Source of the DNA: Cephalopachus bancanus
Lineage: Eukaryota; Chordata; Mammalia; Primates; Tarsiidae
DNA length: 64,000 nucleotides
Assembly: GCA_027257055.1 (NCBI GenBank)
Contig: JAPVLO010000574.1
Coordinates: forward strand, 124,001 to 188,000
Reading direction: 5' to 3'
Part shown: positions 35,065 through 46,079 of the stretch, one piece after another
How the letters are laid out: the number at the start of each line of letters is the position of its first letter
How positions within the stretch are numbered: position 1 is the stretch's first letter
Notes under the pieces: model-generated
The model's database searches: none
What the model was told of the DNA's origin: nothing
The model's input: the letters and a program-made list of their open reading frames with translations, nothing else
Made by a program: the position numbers and the translations under genes

Positions 35065-36343
35065 TTGTGTAGATTTTTCTCCCTCTCCCCCTTTCCCTCC
35101 CCTTCTTTAATTCCGTTTTTGAGGGAAGATGGGATTGCTTTTATTTCTCTTCTGCAATATCCTGTTCTTCCTTATGAGGGTCTTCTGGCTTTGTTCACTT
35201 TTCAGGTTGGAGCATAGGCTGCAATCTGTACTTTTTACAGTTTTGAGGTTTAATTGAGAGGGAAGCTGTGGTTCAGAATGCTGATTCTAGCATCCATAAA
35301 CAGGTGTATGAGCACACTGGAACCTATTTCCCTCTGCCTTACAATCTGTCCATTCAGCAGTATGTAGTCTTGGTCCCTAGATTAAAAAGAGGGGTATAAA
35401 AGAGGAAAATAATGGAGGAAGGGGAGGTCAATAGGGGGTTAGAAAGAGAGAAGAGCAAGAGGGAAAACAGATATACATACCAACTATCAGGTGAGAAAGA
35501 GACACAAGGACGGGAAGAAATGAAGAAAGACACGTAAGAAAGATTCCCTAAAGAGTACTGATAGCTACACAGAAACAGGCCAATAAAATCAAGAAACAGT
35601 GTAGGTCAGAAGGTAAACAACAAATGTGATCAAAACCAACAGTTACAATGATAAAATCATAAGTCAAAATAAGTGATCAGACTGAAGTCACTTCTCTGAT
35701 CTCCGATTCTGGCCTCTCCCTTTTGTTTTTCATTGCAGCGTAGATGTGGGGCTTTGTCTCCTGTTTTGCATTGTTGCCTTAGGAACTGAGGTAAAGTTTG
35801 TTGATAGGTGGGCGGGGCAATGAAAGTCTCTGCCTGGAGGATGGTGAGGCAGTTTATGTAGATCTGTTTTTCTCCGCTTGTCTGGGTACTCCAGCTTCGG
35901 GTCTTTTGCTGAGTGCCTCAGCCAGGGTGGGCCCGGAGTTCCAGAGCTCCAAAGCTCCAAAGTGCAGGCAGTGAGCAGTGAGAGTGGGCCTGGGCCCCCC
36001 ACAGGGTACTTCAGCCAGGAATGGGATGGGTGTCTCTGAGGGGTGGGCACCCAGAGCCTCCCTGAGTGACCGGCGGCTTGGTGCCAGGTGCCGGGCTGGA
36101 GACGATGTAGCCAGGGAGGGAGCTGGGAGGGGGCTGGGACCCCAAACTCCCATGCATGCAGTGGAACAGCAGCAGCAGGGGGCCACAATATCTGGCCCTG
36201 CGTGGGACCAAAGGTCCCTGGGCCTCACACCAGCATGGCTGGTAGTGTGCTGGGGGGTGGGGAAAGAGAGGTAAGAGTCTTTTGGGGAACTCACATTCAA
36301 AGAATCTCACACGTTCACTTATGCTGTCGCCATCTTTTCCCCG
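35065..36343 (-). promoter_or_regulatory. L1 5' UTR / internal promoter region
   Basis: The 1.28-kb GC-rich upstream region of the second full-length L1. It is similar throughout to 17750-19541 but shorter. CpG density is highest at 35860-36340. It carries the standard L1 promoter role by homology. Confidence 0.75.
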
Positions 36344-36545
36344 TCCTCAGCATATATTTTTAAATAGAAGAGAAGTTTTGGAATGTCCCCAACACACACA
36401 CGACAAAATGATAAATGTATGAAGTGACATATATTCCAATTATCCTGATTTGATCATCACACACTGTATGTCTGTATCAAAATATCACATGTATCTCATA
36501 AATATTTACAACTATGATATTCAATGAAAAATGAAAAAAGTTTTA
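36344..36545 (+). mobile_element. L1 3' end, right piece
   Basis: Continues the L1 left at 29139: gaatgtccccaacacacacacgacaaaatgataaatg, ccaattatcctgatttgatcatcac, and an A-rich end (36520-36545). Confidence 0.75.
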
Positions 36546-36589
36546 TTGAATTCAAAATCTTCATTTGTTTTTATTGCATTAGTATTATT

Positions 36590-37140
36590 TGCAGTTATTG
36601 TATGCTAAATATCAAAATTTATTTATCCAATCACCTGTTGATGTAGTGTTGACTTGTTTCCAGGTTTGAGCTATTATAAATAAAGCTATGACCATTTGTG
36701 TACAAAAAAATACAAATGGCTAAAAACATATGAATAAAATGTCATATCTCCATTAGTGACAAAATTATGCAAAATAAAAGCAGACTGACAAAGACCAAAA
36801 AGAAATAATAATACCTAATGTTGATTATTGTATGGGGAATTGGGCCCTCTCCTACAGATATGATTAATGAATGTGTAGAATAGTATAACACGTGAAGACA
36901 TTTTGACAATATAAATCAAAAGCCTTAAAGTGCATACCTTTTGATCCAAAAAAAATCCCCACTCAAGAATTTATCATAGAGAAATAATCAGATAAATATG
37001 CAAAAAATATACAAGAATGTTCATCCCAGCACTGTTTATAAAAGCATATATCTTAAAACAACCTAATATCTGTCCATTGGAATTAGTTAAACTAAAAATT
37101 ATGGCACATTCTTGCAATGAAATACTTTGTATGTATTGAA
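36590..37140. mobile_element. Old L1 fragments in opposite orientations
   Basis: Bases 36600-36705 are reverse-strand L1 (gttgatgtagtgttgacttgtttccaggtttgagctattataaataaagc). Bases 36715-37140 read as plus-strand old L1 (aagaatgttcatcccagcactgtttataa; aattatggcacattcttgcaatgaaatac). An inversion during insertion is possible. Confidence 0.55.
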
Positions 37141-38475
37141 AATATTTTTTTCCATTCAATCATTCATTGACCAAATATTTATTAAGTGGCATTTTACTAG
37201 TTGCTGGGGATATAATAGTAAACATAAAAAACTATATAATGAGGTTATATACTGGGGTTACCAAGAAATGTATACACAATTTAAGAGATGTTATCTATAT
37301 ATTACTTTTGGCTCACTGTAATCAGAAGTGTCTGGATTGTGATAGTATCCACTTTGAGCACCTCTTGCAATTGCAGAATTCAAAAGTATATATTGATCAT
37401 TACAATTTAAATACAGTATTTTCCTTACTTAAAATATGAATACATTTTTGGCACCCTCTGTATTTGTCTTCATATGACTACTCTCTATGTAGAAAGGAAA
37501 TAAAACACAAAACAAACAAATAAAATAAATGCAACTTAAGGTAAGAACTTGGTGGAAATAAGAGGTTGAGATAGGTTGCCATGAGTACCTAGATTAATTT
37601 TATTTATAAGTATGACTTAATTTTCCCAAAGTAGACACATGTCAAGTATTCAAGTATATGGATATATTCACATTTGTTTCAAAAACTGCTTAATATGTAC
37701 TATAGTCAAACTCAAGATCCTACGATATCTCTTAGAGTCGAGAGAAGAGCACATATGCCAGTCAAGAAGTGGTGTTTCCAAAATGGCAGATAATTTAGTT
37801 TCTCTCTTGAAATCAACAGAGATATCATCACAATATTTGCACCATGTGTTTTCTGCTCTAGTTTAGCTCCCTGAACAAAGACCTTCAGCTACCTACTCAG
37901 ACTTCTCATCTTGTCTCTCCACTCTATATTGATCTCTGATCACTTACATTGCACTCCCTTCTATTATATTGAACTAAATAAAACTGCTGATATTCAACCA
38001 TTTTTGACTAACAAAAATGACAATTTTACAGTTCAACCTACCATTAAAAAAATTCTGTGTTTATTTCTTGAACTACTTTTTTGACTCACCAAGACAAATA
38101 TCTTGTCCTTCAGCTGCCTAATGTTTCAGGTGCACAAATAAGACATGAACTGATATCAATAACAGACTGCCTATATAACCCTAATGAGTCACTTCCACAT
38201 TTTCTTCTAAAGTCTGACATTCAAAATAATATGCTTGAATTTTACACTTTATTTTCCTCATATCACTGACCTACAAGGGAAAATGATGGAAGAATAGGAT
38301 ATTCAATTGTATATTATCCTAAAAAGATCTATTTATTTCAGTCATGTTGGGGGGAAGACTACCAAGGCTGACCTGTATGAATTTAAAAGATATTTACCAT
38401 GGCATCTAGAAAATGAAAATATATTTGTCAACTTTACTGTACAAATTGTTCTATTTATAGAGAGTGTGGTATAAC
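37141..38475. other. Unique AT-rich DNA, nothing certain
   Basis: A mammalian-wide repeat fragment (ttgaccaaatatttattaag ... ttgctggggatataatag) is at 37165-37225. No gene is recognised in the rest. Confidence 0.4.
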
Positions 38476-38477
38476 TT

Positions 38478-38640
38478 AGTCACTACGGTTACAAACTTTG
38501 GAATCTGAGAGATTCAAATCTTTGAATAAATTTCTGAGTCACATTGTCCTCATTTATAAAGTAGGGATAAGCATTGGACCTATCTCACAGAATTACTAGG
38601 ATTATTAGATGATTTAATACATGCAGAATACATTTAGTAC
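38478..38640 (+). repeat. MIR SINE fragment
   Basis: Block order ttggaatctgagagattcaaatc, cctcatttataaagtagggataa and cagaattactaggattattagatga matches MIR. Confidence 0.65.
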
Positions 38641-38682
38641 AGACAGGGATGTAATAAATACTCAAAAGTAATTTTAAAGCCT

Positions 38683-38931
38683 CTTTTTTTGTGAGTTGGA
38701 GTCACTCTGTCACCCGGACTGGAGTGCTGTGGCCACTCCTGGCCACCACAGCCTTGACCTGCTGGGCTACGGCAATCCTTCCACCTCAGCCTTCCAAGTA
38801 GCGGAACTACAGGCATGCACTACCACACCCAGCTAATTTTTTGATTTATTGTAGAGATGAGGTCTCACCAAGTTGCCCAGGCGGGTCTCAAACCCACAAC
38901 TCAGGCAACCCACTCACCTCAACTTCCCAAG
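38683..38931 (-). mobile_element. Alu, lineage-specific type, antisense
   Basis: Short poly-T start, gagttggagtcactctgtcacccggactggagtgctgtggcc. Target duplication G(T/C)AATTTTAAAGCCT is at 38668-38682 and 38932-38946. Confidence 0.9.
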
Positions 38932-38946
38932 GCAATTTTAAAGCCT

Positions 38947-39282
38947 TTTAAAAAGTATTTCTTTTTATTTTACTCTAATTCTCTATGAGAAAAAACCTGG
39001 ACAACAGAACTTCAAGGTAGGCAGCACTCTGCAATTTGGAGCGGAAAAAACAAAGGAAATGCCTTGCTTTAGATTCTCTATGAAGGGGCCCAGTGATTCT
39101 GCATTTGACCAACACTTAAGCTTGCCAGCTTGCAGTGGAGTCCTTAATCTTAGTGATTGCACAGTCAACTGAGACAGTGAATGATAAGGCAGAGCAAAGT
39201 CCTCCCACCTTCAAGCTGCATTCAGGGAACATTATTTTATCTGTACAAAGGAGGAGCATATAAATATATAATAAACAAAGCT
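38947..39282. other. Unique DNA, nothing recognised
   Basis: No gene or repeat is confidently identified. Confidence 0.4.
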
Positions 39283-39540
39283 GAGTATCACATGTTCTCA
39301 GTCATAAGTAGATCTTGAACAACTGTCCATATTACTGTAGGAAAGAGATTGAAAGTAGCCAGAAACTGTGGGGAGGGGGGTGGGGGGATAGCTGGGATTG
39401 ACAGTAGTTGATATCCACCTGGGGAAGGGGGGCACACCTCATCAATAAGCGTACTTACACAATGAACATTTGTATACCTAACCCTGAATTGTACCCTACA
39501 ATTTCAAAATAAAAATTAAAAGAGAAAAAAAATAAAATAA
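39283..39540 (+). mobile_element. L1 3' UTR fragment
   Basis: Starts agtatcacatgttctcagtcataagtag and ends cctgaattgtaccctacaatttcaaaat plus A-rich tail. Heavily truncated. Confidence 0.85.
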
Positions 39541-40220
39541 ATAAAACAAACAACAGATGCTGACGAGGATGCAGAGAAAAGGGAACGCTTCTACACTGCT
39601 GATGAGGATGCAAACCAATTCAACCTCTATGGAAAACAGTGTGGCAATTTCTAAAAGAACCAGAAATTTACCTTCCATATGACCCAGCAATCCCCCTGCT
39701 GGGAATATACCCAGAGGAATTCAAATCATTCTACAAAAGGATACCTGTACATGCACGTTTATTGCAGCACTATTCACAATAGCAAAAACACAGAACCAAC
39801 CATATTGCCCATTGAAAATGACTGGATTTTTAAAAATGTGGTACATATACACAACGGAATATTACACAGCCATAAAGAAGGACCAACTTCGGAACTTCAC
39901 AGCAACTTGAATGGATTTAGAGTCTATACTACTCCATGATCTATCACAGAAACAAAGAACAGAATACCACATGTACTCATTCATAAGTGGACCCTGAACA
40001 TTTACCATACTACTATATGAAAGGGATTGGCAGTAGTGGGATACAGCTGGGGTGGGAGGAGGGGAGGGTGGTGGAACACAATATCAATAAGGGTAACATC
40101 TCAAACCAGGTGAAGTGGGGACCAAAAGGAAGCCCAAACTTTACCTGTATGATTTCAACTTATGTACCCAATCCTGATTTGTAACCCACATCTTTAAAAT
40201 AAAATATATATTTTTAAAAG
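39541..40220 (+). mobile_element. L1 3' fragment
   Basis: Begins caaacaacagatgctgacgaggatgcagag (ORF2 C-terminal region) and runs to an A-rich end near 40220. It sits directly behind the tail of the previous L1, as expected for insertion at an A-rich target. Confidence 0.85.
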
Positions 40221-40341
40221 ATTACAATAATCAGAGCAGGTGGTATTGGTACAAGAACAGGCATATAGACCAATGGAACAGGATAGAGATTCCAGAAGCA
40301 AAACCTCAATTTCTCATCCGACTCATCTTCAACAAGGCCTC
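40221..40341 (+). mobile_element. L1 ORF2 fragment, left piece (host of nested ERVs)
   Basis: ggcatatagaccaatggaacaggatagagattccag is L1 ORF2. It stops at caaggcctc and continues at 45590 (cctccaccaacaaccactgagg). Confidence 0.85.
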
Positions 40342-40969
40342 TGTTATTGGCTGAGTAATGCTCAGCTGCACCCCTAGATACCAATAAATCAAAGGGTCAG
40401 GGAACTGGTAGAAAGAAGTTTATTTCTGAGTTCAAATCCTAGGAGCAGAGACAGACTCAAAGTCTTTCTAAAATGGTTCTGCTCTCCCCTCCAGGCTTTT
40501 GCAGTTCATTTTTATAAGTCCAGATTTGTTAGTACCTATACATTAGCCATGTGACCAGCTGAGCATTATACAGAACTTGAGTTTCAGCTGCATTTATCAA
40601 TAGTGACATTTTTCGGTCCAGACTTCCTGGTGCCAGGTATCAGAGGTATCTCATAGCTTTTATCAGTAGGGCCTGGTAGAAGCATTAATAAAGCTTGCCA
40701 TAGAGTAAAGGGAGTTTACAAGGTCTAAGTAGTCACACATTATGCAAAAGTTATACAAATCACAAAACTAATGATTACATTGATACAAAAGTTATGCAAA
40801 TCACAAAGCTTGCCATTACATTGATAAGATATTATTCAAACTTATGATCACTCAGAAAAAGGGGGTAAATGGAGATTTGCATCTTTCGGTTGATTGGGCA
40901 TAGACAACAGGGAAGTCAAGGATCCCCCCTGAAGCTACTTACTGAGAATGCATAGGTGATATGGGGGAA

Positions 40970-41407
40970 TGTCAGAGTCCCATTCCTGCAAGGGTTGGGA
41001 GTCTCTGGAGGTGTGATGGTGTAGGTGACTCACGAGTGAAAAGCAACTAGAGAGAAAGAAAGGGATTAGACTTCTGTTTAGAATTAAGCAGAAGCCACTT
41101 TATTGAATATATCTAAGGGCTTTTATCCCCCAAATTTTGTAAAGTCATCATCACAGGACACAAAAGTTAGTATGTGTCACTTACATGAATAGGTCTAGGA
41201 GTATAAAGGACACCTCTCACTCTCAAGCAAATGTTTTTTTATATATAAGGAAAAATATGAGGAAAAACAACCACAAATTGTCTTTTTGTTTTTTTATGTT
41301 AGCTTAATGTTTTTTGAACTAGTTTTTATGTATCTTTAATTGTATTATAACTATATTATTGTGAATTAACATTATTTAATGTTTAAACCTGAAACCAGCT
41401 CCCAACA
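40970..41407 (-). repeat. 3' LTR of class II provirus, internally deleted
   Basis: 438 bp. It aligns with the 5' LTR (cctgcaagggttgggagtctctggagg) but lacks about 530 bp corresponding to 44923-45450. The breakpoint lies at a shared CCA (aaacca / ggcca). Confidence 0.9.
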
Positions 41408-41424
41408 TCTCCCCATTTTTTATT
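41408..41424 (-). other. Polypurine tract of class II provirus
   Basis: The minus strand reads AAAAAATGGGGAGA directly before the 3' LTR start TGTTGGGAGC-type end (here after deletion). It primes plus-strand synthesis in retroviruses. Confidence 0.7.
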
Positions 41425-41449
41425 TTTAAGTATGAAACCATGGAACTCC

Positions 41450-42110
41450 ATGTGGAGTTGAGATATGTCTTTTTTTAACACTTTGAAGATGATGGGAGGT
41501 AGACACAGTAACAAAAGAATCGCTGTTTTATAAATTTTCACATTAATGAATATAGACTAATGATTTTTCATTAATGAATGAAGAAAAATTATTAAATATA
41601 GAATGGGCCATTTGGTAGACTGGAATTGTTTTTTAGTAACTGTCATGTTTAGGATTTTTTGATGTAATTTAGTAAGGTCTATATTTAAGTCTGAATGATT
41701 TTAAAATCCAAGAATATGATTTTTAACCTTGTCTCATGTGTGGACAGATTTATTTACCTCTAAAGGAGTGAGGCAAAGTCATTTAAATGCAGAGTAACAT
41801 TGAAGAGTCAACCTAATTTTTAAGGTCTCACGTTTTTGTCTTATAGTTAGAACTGGTTTTTTTAAGGCATTAACTCTGTGTTTTAGTTTTTGATCAATAA
41901 TTTTTTGGGTAGTTAAGGCTATAGAAACATTTTTAGATAATTGATTAGTAATAGAAGCCATGTGAATTTTTTGAGCTAGAGTCACAGTTGAAATTGTTAT
42001 CAATGTAGTAATAGCTATTAGGGTTGTAATTTTCAAGATAAAAGTAATTAAAGACTTTTTTTTAAAGAGAGTTAATTTTGTATGATGTTTGTAGACCATA
42101 TTTATTATAT
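41450..42110 (-). pseudogene. Class II ERV env, transmembrane subunit remnant
   Basis: A 106-codon open stretch (41779-42099) has a hydrophobic fusion-peptide-like segment (FILKITTLIAITTLITISTV). It is followed by a heptad region with IDQKLKHRVNALKKPV and a Cys near the end. Order and spacing fit the TM subunit of HML/betaretrovirus-like envelope proteins. Downstream codons to the polypurine tract contain stops. It is non-functional. Confidence 0.65.
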
Positions 42111-42990
42111 CAGCGAGATGACACTTGTATTTGAACCATTAAGTATGGGAGTTGTTTAAGAATGAGAAAACTTTTAAAATAAAAATCAATTAAACAATTT
42201 GTGAGAATATAATTTTGACAAGATATTGAATATACATTACTGTGGTGATTAATTTTATAGTATGATATTTATTTTATATAAGAAAAACACATAGAGATTG
42301 TAAACAAGTTTTTATTTTATAGGTATGAAATTTTCCATGTGGTTGGGCTAAAACAATGGGCTTTAGGGCAGTAAGGGCCCTTTATAAGTAAGGTTGAATA
42401 ATTTGTTTATTTTTGATAGTAGTTGTTATAGTTTTTTATCAGGTATGGAATAGTCTATTTTAGATTTATAAATGTATTTTTAAAATTTTGAACATTTAGT
42501 GTTTTGCTGAATGAGTAGCCAGTCTTTTTTTGTGTTATTAGGAGAGTAGATGGGTATATTAGATGGTGGTGAAGTTTTTGTGGCAAAACTGGGATCAACC
42601 TTTTAAGGCATTAGTATTTTAATCCACCAATATTTTTTATGATTGTTTTGAGTTGAACAGTTAGTGGTTAAAAGTTTGAGAGAAGACATTAAATAAGAAG
42701 TTTTATAATTATTAAAGGCTGAATTATCATAAAAGTAAATGGGAGGTGAGTAAAAGTGTTTTTTATAGGAAAAATTATTATTAATAGCATGTTTGGTTTG
42801 AGTATAAAATATAGTAGATTTTTTATAATTAGTTAATGTTATTTGTCAATCGTAACAAAGTTTGAAATTGAAATTTATTATGAGGAACAGTTATATTGTG
42901 TATATTATGTCTAAATAATTTAACACTTCTATGTCTTCCTTTGGTTATAAGTAAGGCTATTAAGTAAGGATAAGTCAATATTTTTTTAGA
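42111..42990 (-). pseudogene. Class II ERV, probable env surface-subunit remnant
   Basis: This A/T-rich stretch lies between dUTPase and env-TM. Minus-strand frames give short peptides (for example YWWIKILMP, NNTKKDWLLIQQN) with many stops. Position suggests env SU, but I cannot match motifs with certainty. Confidence 0.4.
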
Positions 42991-43019
42991 TGACACCAGC
43001 AGTCACTCCTAGGCAGGTT

Positions 43020-43345
43020 AGTTAAAGTTTTATCTGTTTTATGGTAAGGCAAAAGTAGCAACTAGGCTATTTTTTGGCCTTTGTTAAACTGTATAGTTTT
43101 GTTAGGTGAAGTAATAAGTACCTGGATTTTCACTGTGTAATCCGAATCTACCACTCCAGAAATAATGGAATTTTTTTGTAAAGACAAGGAACTTTTGTCT
43201 AGTATTATTTTTACTATTTTGGGGGGGAGAGGACCCTTTATTTCTGTAGGAATTGGGGTTATCGGGACATCTGGGGTTAATATTATTGTGGTGGAGGAAC
43301 AGAGGTCTAGTCCTGTGTTTTTTGGGGTGGCTCAGACGAGCTCTA
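43020..43345 (-). pseudogene. Class II ERV pro-region dUTPase remnant
   Basis: The minus strand encodes the conserved dUTPase motifs in order: TGLDLCSST (motif 1), LDKSSLSL (motif 2), GVVDSDYTVKIQV (motif 3) and LLLLPYHK at the end. dUTPase hydrolyses dUTP to limit uracil in viral DNA; betaretroviruses encode it in the pro frame. The frame from TPKNTG to KTIQFN is open for about 85 codons, then an in-frame stop follows. The motif 3 Gly after YT is Val here. No aspartic-protease motif was found beside it. Confidence 0.82.
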
Positions 43346-43439
43346 TGATGGAACAAAAGAAATGAATGGGTTTATAGTGGAAGCTGCCCCTATTGTTATC
43401 TGGGGCTGGGATTGGCTCCTCTGGCCACTTTTCTGAACC

Positions 43440-43660
43440 TGGATGACTTGTTGTTGAATTAAGGGAGTGTCATTTTTGTGAAATTTAGACTGACACTTGT
43501 TTAATGATAGCTTTTTTGACATTTAGGACACAGTGTTTTTGGTCGAGTAGTCCCAGTAGGTGGCGACGGTGTGTCTTGTAAACTAGTCATATCTTGTTTA
43601 GTCGGAGAGTTTTGTTAATGTGTTTGATTTGACCACAGTTAAAGCAAGACTGTAATGAGA
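43440..43660 (-). pseudogene. Class II ERV gag nucleocapsid remnant
   Basis: Two zinc-knuckle halves can be read on the minus strand: CFNCGQIKH near 43645-43618, whose last Cys is missing, and CPKCQKSYH near 43540-43514, which is broken by a frameshift or stop after His. Two tandem CCHC boxes fit betaretroviral nucleocapsid. Confidence 0.65.
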
Positions 43661-43667
43661 TATTTTT

Positions 43668-43775
43668 TATTATTTATATATTTTTGTTTATATTATTTAT
43701 ATTACTTATATATTGTTTATATTATTTATATTATTTATATATTATTTATATATTTTTGTTTATTATTGTTTGAGC
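43668..43775. repeat. AT-rich short tandem repeat (ATTTAT-type)
   Basis: Imperfect repeats of tttatatta/ttatatat/ttgtttat within the gag region of the class II provirus. Confidence 0.8.
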
Positions 43776-43779
43776 TCTC

Positions 43780-44324
43780 TGTATTTTTATAAGAAAAGGA
43801 AAGGTGTAATTAGGTCTAGTCTTTATTTTAGTATTTTTAATCTTTAAAGGAAAACCTTAGAAAGAGGTGTAGTAACATTATTAAGATATTTTTGTTTATG
43901 ATATGTTATCATTTTATCTTTTAATTTAGCCTTATTTTGTGAAGATAACTTGTCATTATGTGAAGGAGGTGTTGAAGCAGTGGCAAAAGTTTTTTATCAT
44001 CATCGTTAGCGGCCTTTTTGGAAGGAAATTTTTCATAATCATGTTGTGGATTTAAAGTATCTTTAATTAAATTTTACAAGGCAAAAGCATCAGACAGCCC
44101 TTTTTCAGGACCATGTTGTGTATAATATAATTTTAGTTTTTTTCAACTTTGGCCCAGGTATCCAAATTTACCGTACTTTTATCAGGAAACCACAGACATT
44201 GTTTTTGTACAAGATGTAGAAAGTGGACTAGATTATTAGAAGAAACCTTAGTTTTATGTTTAGATAAAGTATTTATTAGTATATTGATGAACATTTTTTG
44301 TTTTTTTTATTTACTCTGGCCCAT
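43780..44324 (-). pseudogene. Class II ERV gag, matrix and capsid remnants
   Basis: The likely gag start is the ATG at 44324 (MGQS). Further on the minus strand reads HKTKVSSNNLVHFLHLVQKQ and CLWFPDKSTVNLDTWAKVEK (about 44260-44145), which resembles the matrix domain of HML/betaretrovirus gag. A frameshift separates the ATG from this block, and stops follow. Most of the capsid appears deleted. Confidence 0.65.
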
Positions 44325-44455
44325 GATTGTATCATGGCTTTGGCATTATAAAAAACTGTATTTACCTGTCTTTGCTCTGTCTCTATAGAGGAGTCTGTAG
44401 TACTTTGGGTAAGATCTTAGTCGTCCTGAAAAGAGAAGAAAGCTTATCTTTTAGT

Positions 44456-44473
44456 GCCCCATGTTGGGCACCA
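44456..44473 (-). other. Primer-binding site, tRNA-Lys type
   Basis: The minus strand reads TGGTGCCCAACATGGGGC two bases inside the 5' LTR. It is close to the Lys(1,2)-type primer-binding site of betaretroviruses, with differences that look like CpG decay. Confidence 0.85.
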
Positions 44474-44475
44474 CT

Positions 44476-45460
44476 TCTCGCAGTCCTACTCCTGCAAGGG
44501 TTGGGAGTCTCTGGAGGTGTGACGGTGTAGGTGACTCACGAGAGAAAAGAAGCCAGAGAGAAAGAAAGGGACTGGACTCCTGACTCCTGCTTATAATTAA
44601 GTAGAAGCTGCTTTATTGAGTATATCCAAGGGCTTTTATCCCCAAACTTTGCAAAGTCATCATCACAGGACACAAAAGGTAGCATGTGTCTTTCACATGA
44701 ATAGGTCCAGGTGCACAAAGGACACCCCTCATTCTCAAGTAAATGTTTTTTTCATACATAAGGAAGAATATGAGGAAGAACATGAGAAAGAATAACCACA
44801 AATTGTCTTTTTGTTTTTTATGTTAGCTTAATGTTCCCCAAACCAGTTTTTTATGTGTCCTTAATTGTATTGCAAGTATATCATTTTGAATTAACATTAT
44901 TCAATGTTTAAACCCAAAACCACCATAATGAATTATTAACTTCTACTATCTTGTACCAATTTAATCTAGTTTTTATTAAAGCAATTGCTGTTATGGTTAC
45001 ACTCTCCTAGCACCAGCTGGCCTAATTTAAATTTTATTGGTTCCCCTGAATCAAACTGACCTAACCACACTTCTATAATAAAATGGTTATTTAAATTTTT
45101 TTAATCTATATAAACTATTTTCTAAAACCTATATCTATAAATTTCTAAAATCACATCAAGAGAACCTGTGACTTACACTAAGGCTCCTCAATGTGACTCA
45201 AAGTTAAACTTAAATTGTTTAAAAGCAAAAACCATAAACTGTGAAAAATGGGAACAATAAACTCCCAAGTTTAGCTGTGTACATTCCAGTCTCAGAATTT
45301 TCTGTTAGAGTCAGCAGGAGCCTTTCCTGGTTGCAGTGCCAAGTGGAAAAGGAGGGAGGGAATAGGTTCAACAGCTCCCGAATGCATCCTAGTGGTCTCG
45401 GGGTCCACGGCCCTCCCTGATCCCTAACTCTCAGTGGGCCTCCATGGCCAGCTCCCAACA
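44476..45460 (-). repeat. 5' LTR of class II provirus
   Basis: 985 bp; on the minus strand it starts TGTTGGGAGCTGGCC. A TATA-like GATAAAAG (44633-44640) precedes AATAAA (44612-44617), so TATA, R and U5 follow in order. The first ~100 bases of U3 match the solo LTR at 29693-30545. Confidence 0.92.
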
Positions 45461-45589
45461 GGAGAAGGCACACCTTTTGATAGCTCTTGGGAATATTGTT
45501 CAGGAATGTACAGGAGCACTTGAGCCCTTGCCATGCCCTTCTCTAGGGGCTGTAACAATATGGACAGACATTAGCGGGTCTCTGTATCA

Positions 45590-46079
45590 CCTCCACCAAC
45601 AACCACTGAGGACAGGAGAACTTATTCAGTAAAAGGTACTGGGAAAACCAGCTGACCATATGCACAAGAATGAAACAGGACCCCTACCTATCATCATACA
45701 CAAAAATCAACTCTAAATGGATCAAAGACCTAAATACAAAACCTCAAGCTATAAAAATCTTAGAAAACACAGGAGACACCCTTACAAAAATTGGAATAGG
45801 CAACCAATTACTGATAAAAACCCCAAAAGCTCATGCCATAAGAGGTAAGATAGACAAATGGGACCTCAGCAAACTGAAAAACTTCTGCAGAGTAAAAGAA
45901 ACCATTGAGAGAGGGGAGACAGCCCACAGAATGAGAAAAAATATTTGCCATCTGTATATCTGACAAAGGCCTAACATTCAGGATCTACAAGGAACTCAAA
46001 CATGCTGAAAGGAAAAAAAAAGTCCCCTATTAAAAAGTGGGCAAAAGATATACATAGACACTTCTCAAAAGAACACATA
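45590..46079 (+). mobile_element. L1 ORF2 fragment, middle piece
   Basis: Resumes the L1 interrupted at 40341: tactgggaaaaccagctgaccatatgcac, aaaatcttagaaaacacaggag, ctgacaaaggcctaac. One frame stays open for 97 codons (45670-45963). Confidence 0.88.

Larger units (their letters stand above)
29140..36343 (-). mobile_element. Full-length L1, antisense (second), nested in an older L1
   Basis: T-rich 3' tail (29140-29165), 3' UTR, ORF2, ORF1 and a CpG-rich 5' UTR ending 'gccatcttttccccgtcct' at about 36343. AGCATATAT is found on both sides as a probable short duplication. Without the nested 853-bp LTR it is about 6.35 kb. ORF1 is intact; ORF2 is broken by frameshifts and by the LTR. Confidence 0.92.
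40970..45460 (-). mobile_element. Class II (betaretrovirus-like) provirus, pol-deleted
   Basis: An antisense provirus. Its 5' LTR is at the right (44476-45460), followed leftward by PBS, gag, pro/dUTPase and env remnants, a polypurine tract and the 3' LTR (40970-41407). Flanking hexamers GGGGAA (40964-40969) and GGAGAA (45461-45466) match at 5 of 6 positions. The internal part is only 3.07 kb, against 6-8 kb for the family. No reverse transcriptase, RNase H or integrase is seen. The sense strand is very A-rich. It is defective in every gene. Confidence 0.9.
40342..45589 (-). mobile_element. Solo LTR, class I-like, split by a class II provirus
   Basis: The LTR starts TGTTATTGG at 40342 and ends CTCTGTATCA at 45589. 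CCTC is duplicated (40338-40341 and 45590-45593), a 4-bp duplication typical of gammaretrovirus-like integration. On the minus strand a TATAAAA near 40514 precedes AATAAA near 40410, so it reads leftward. Its own sequence is 40342-40969 plus about 45467-45589, some 750 bp. The layout resembles the LTR at 1488-3469. Confidence 0.8.

Noticed and set aside
31809..35217. Several plus-strand frames of 60-110 codons
   Set aside because: They lie opposite L1 ORF2 and ORF1 and are antisense shadows.
35730..36310. Overlapping Pro-rich frames of about 100-150 codons on the minus strand
   Set aside because: They fall in the GC-rich L1 5' UTR, which has few stop codons in any frame. The first L1 has similar frames broken at other places.
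40970..45460. Lentiviral origin suggested by the A-rich strand and Lys-type PBS
   Set aside because: The TGTTGGGAGC LTR start, 6-bp duplication, Lys(1,2)-type rather than Lys3-type PBS, paired zinc knuckles and dUTPase beside gag fit a betaretrovirus-like element.
45670..45963. 97-codon frame as a gene
   Set aside because: The sequence is L1 ORF2 that happens to remain open.
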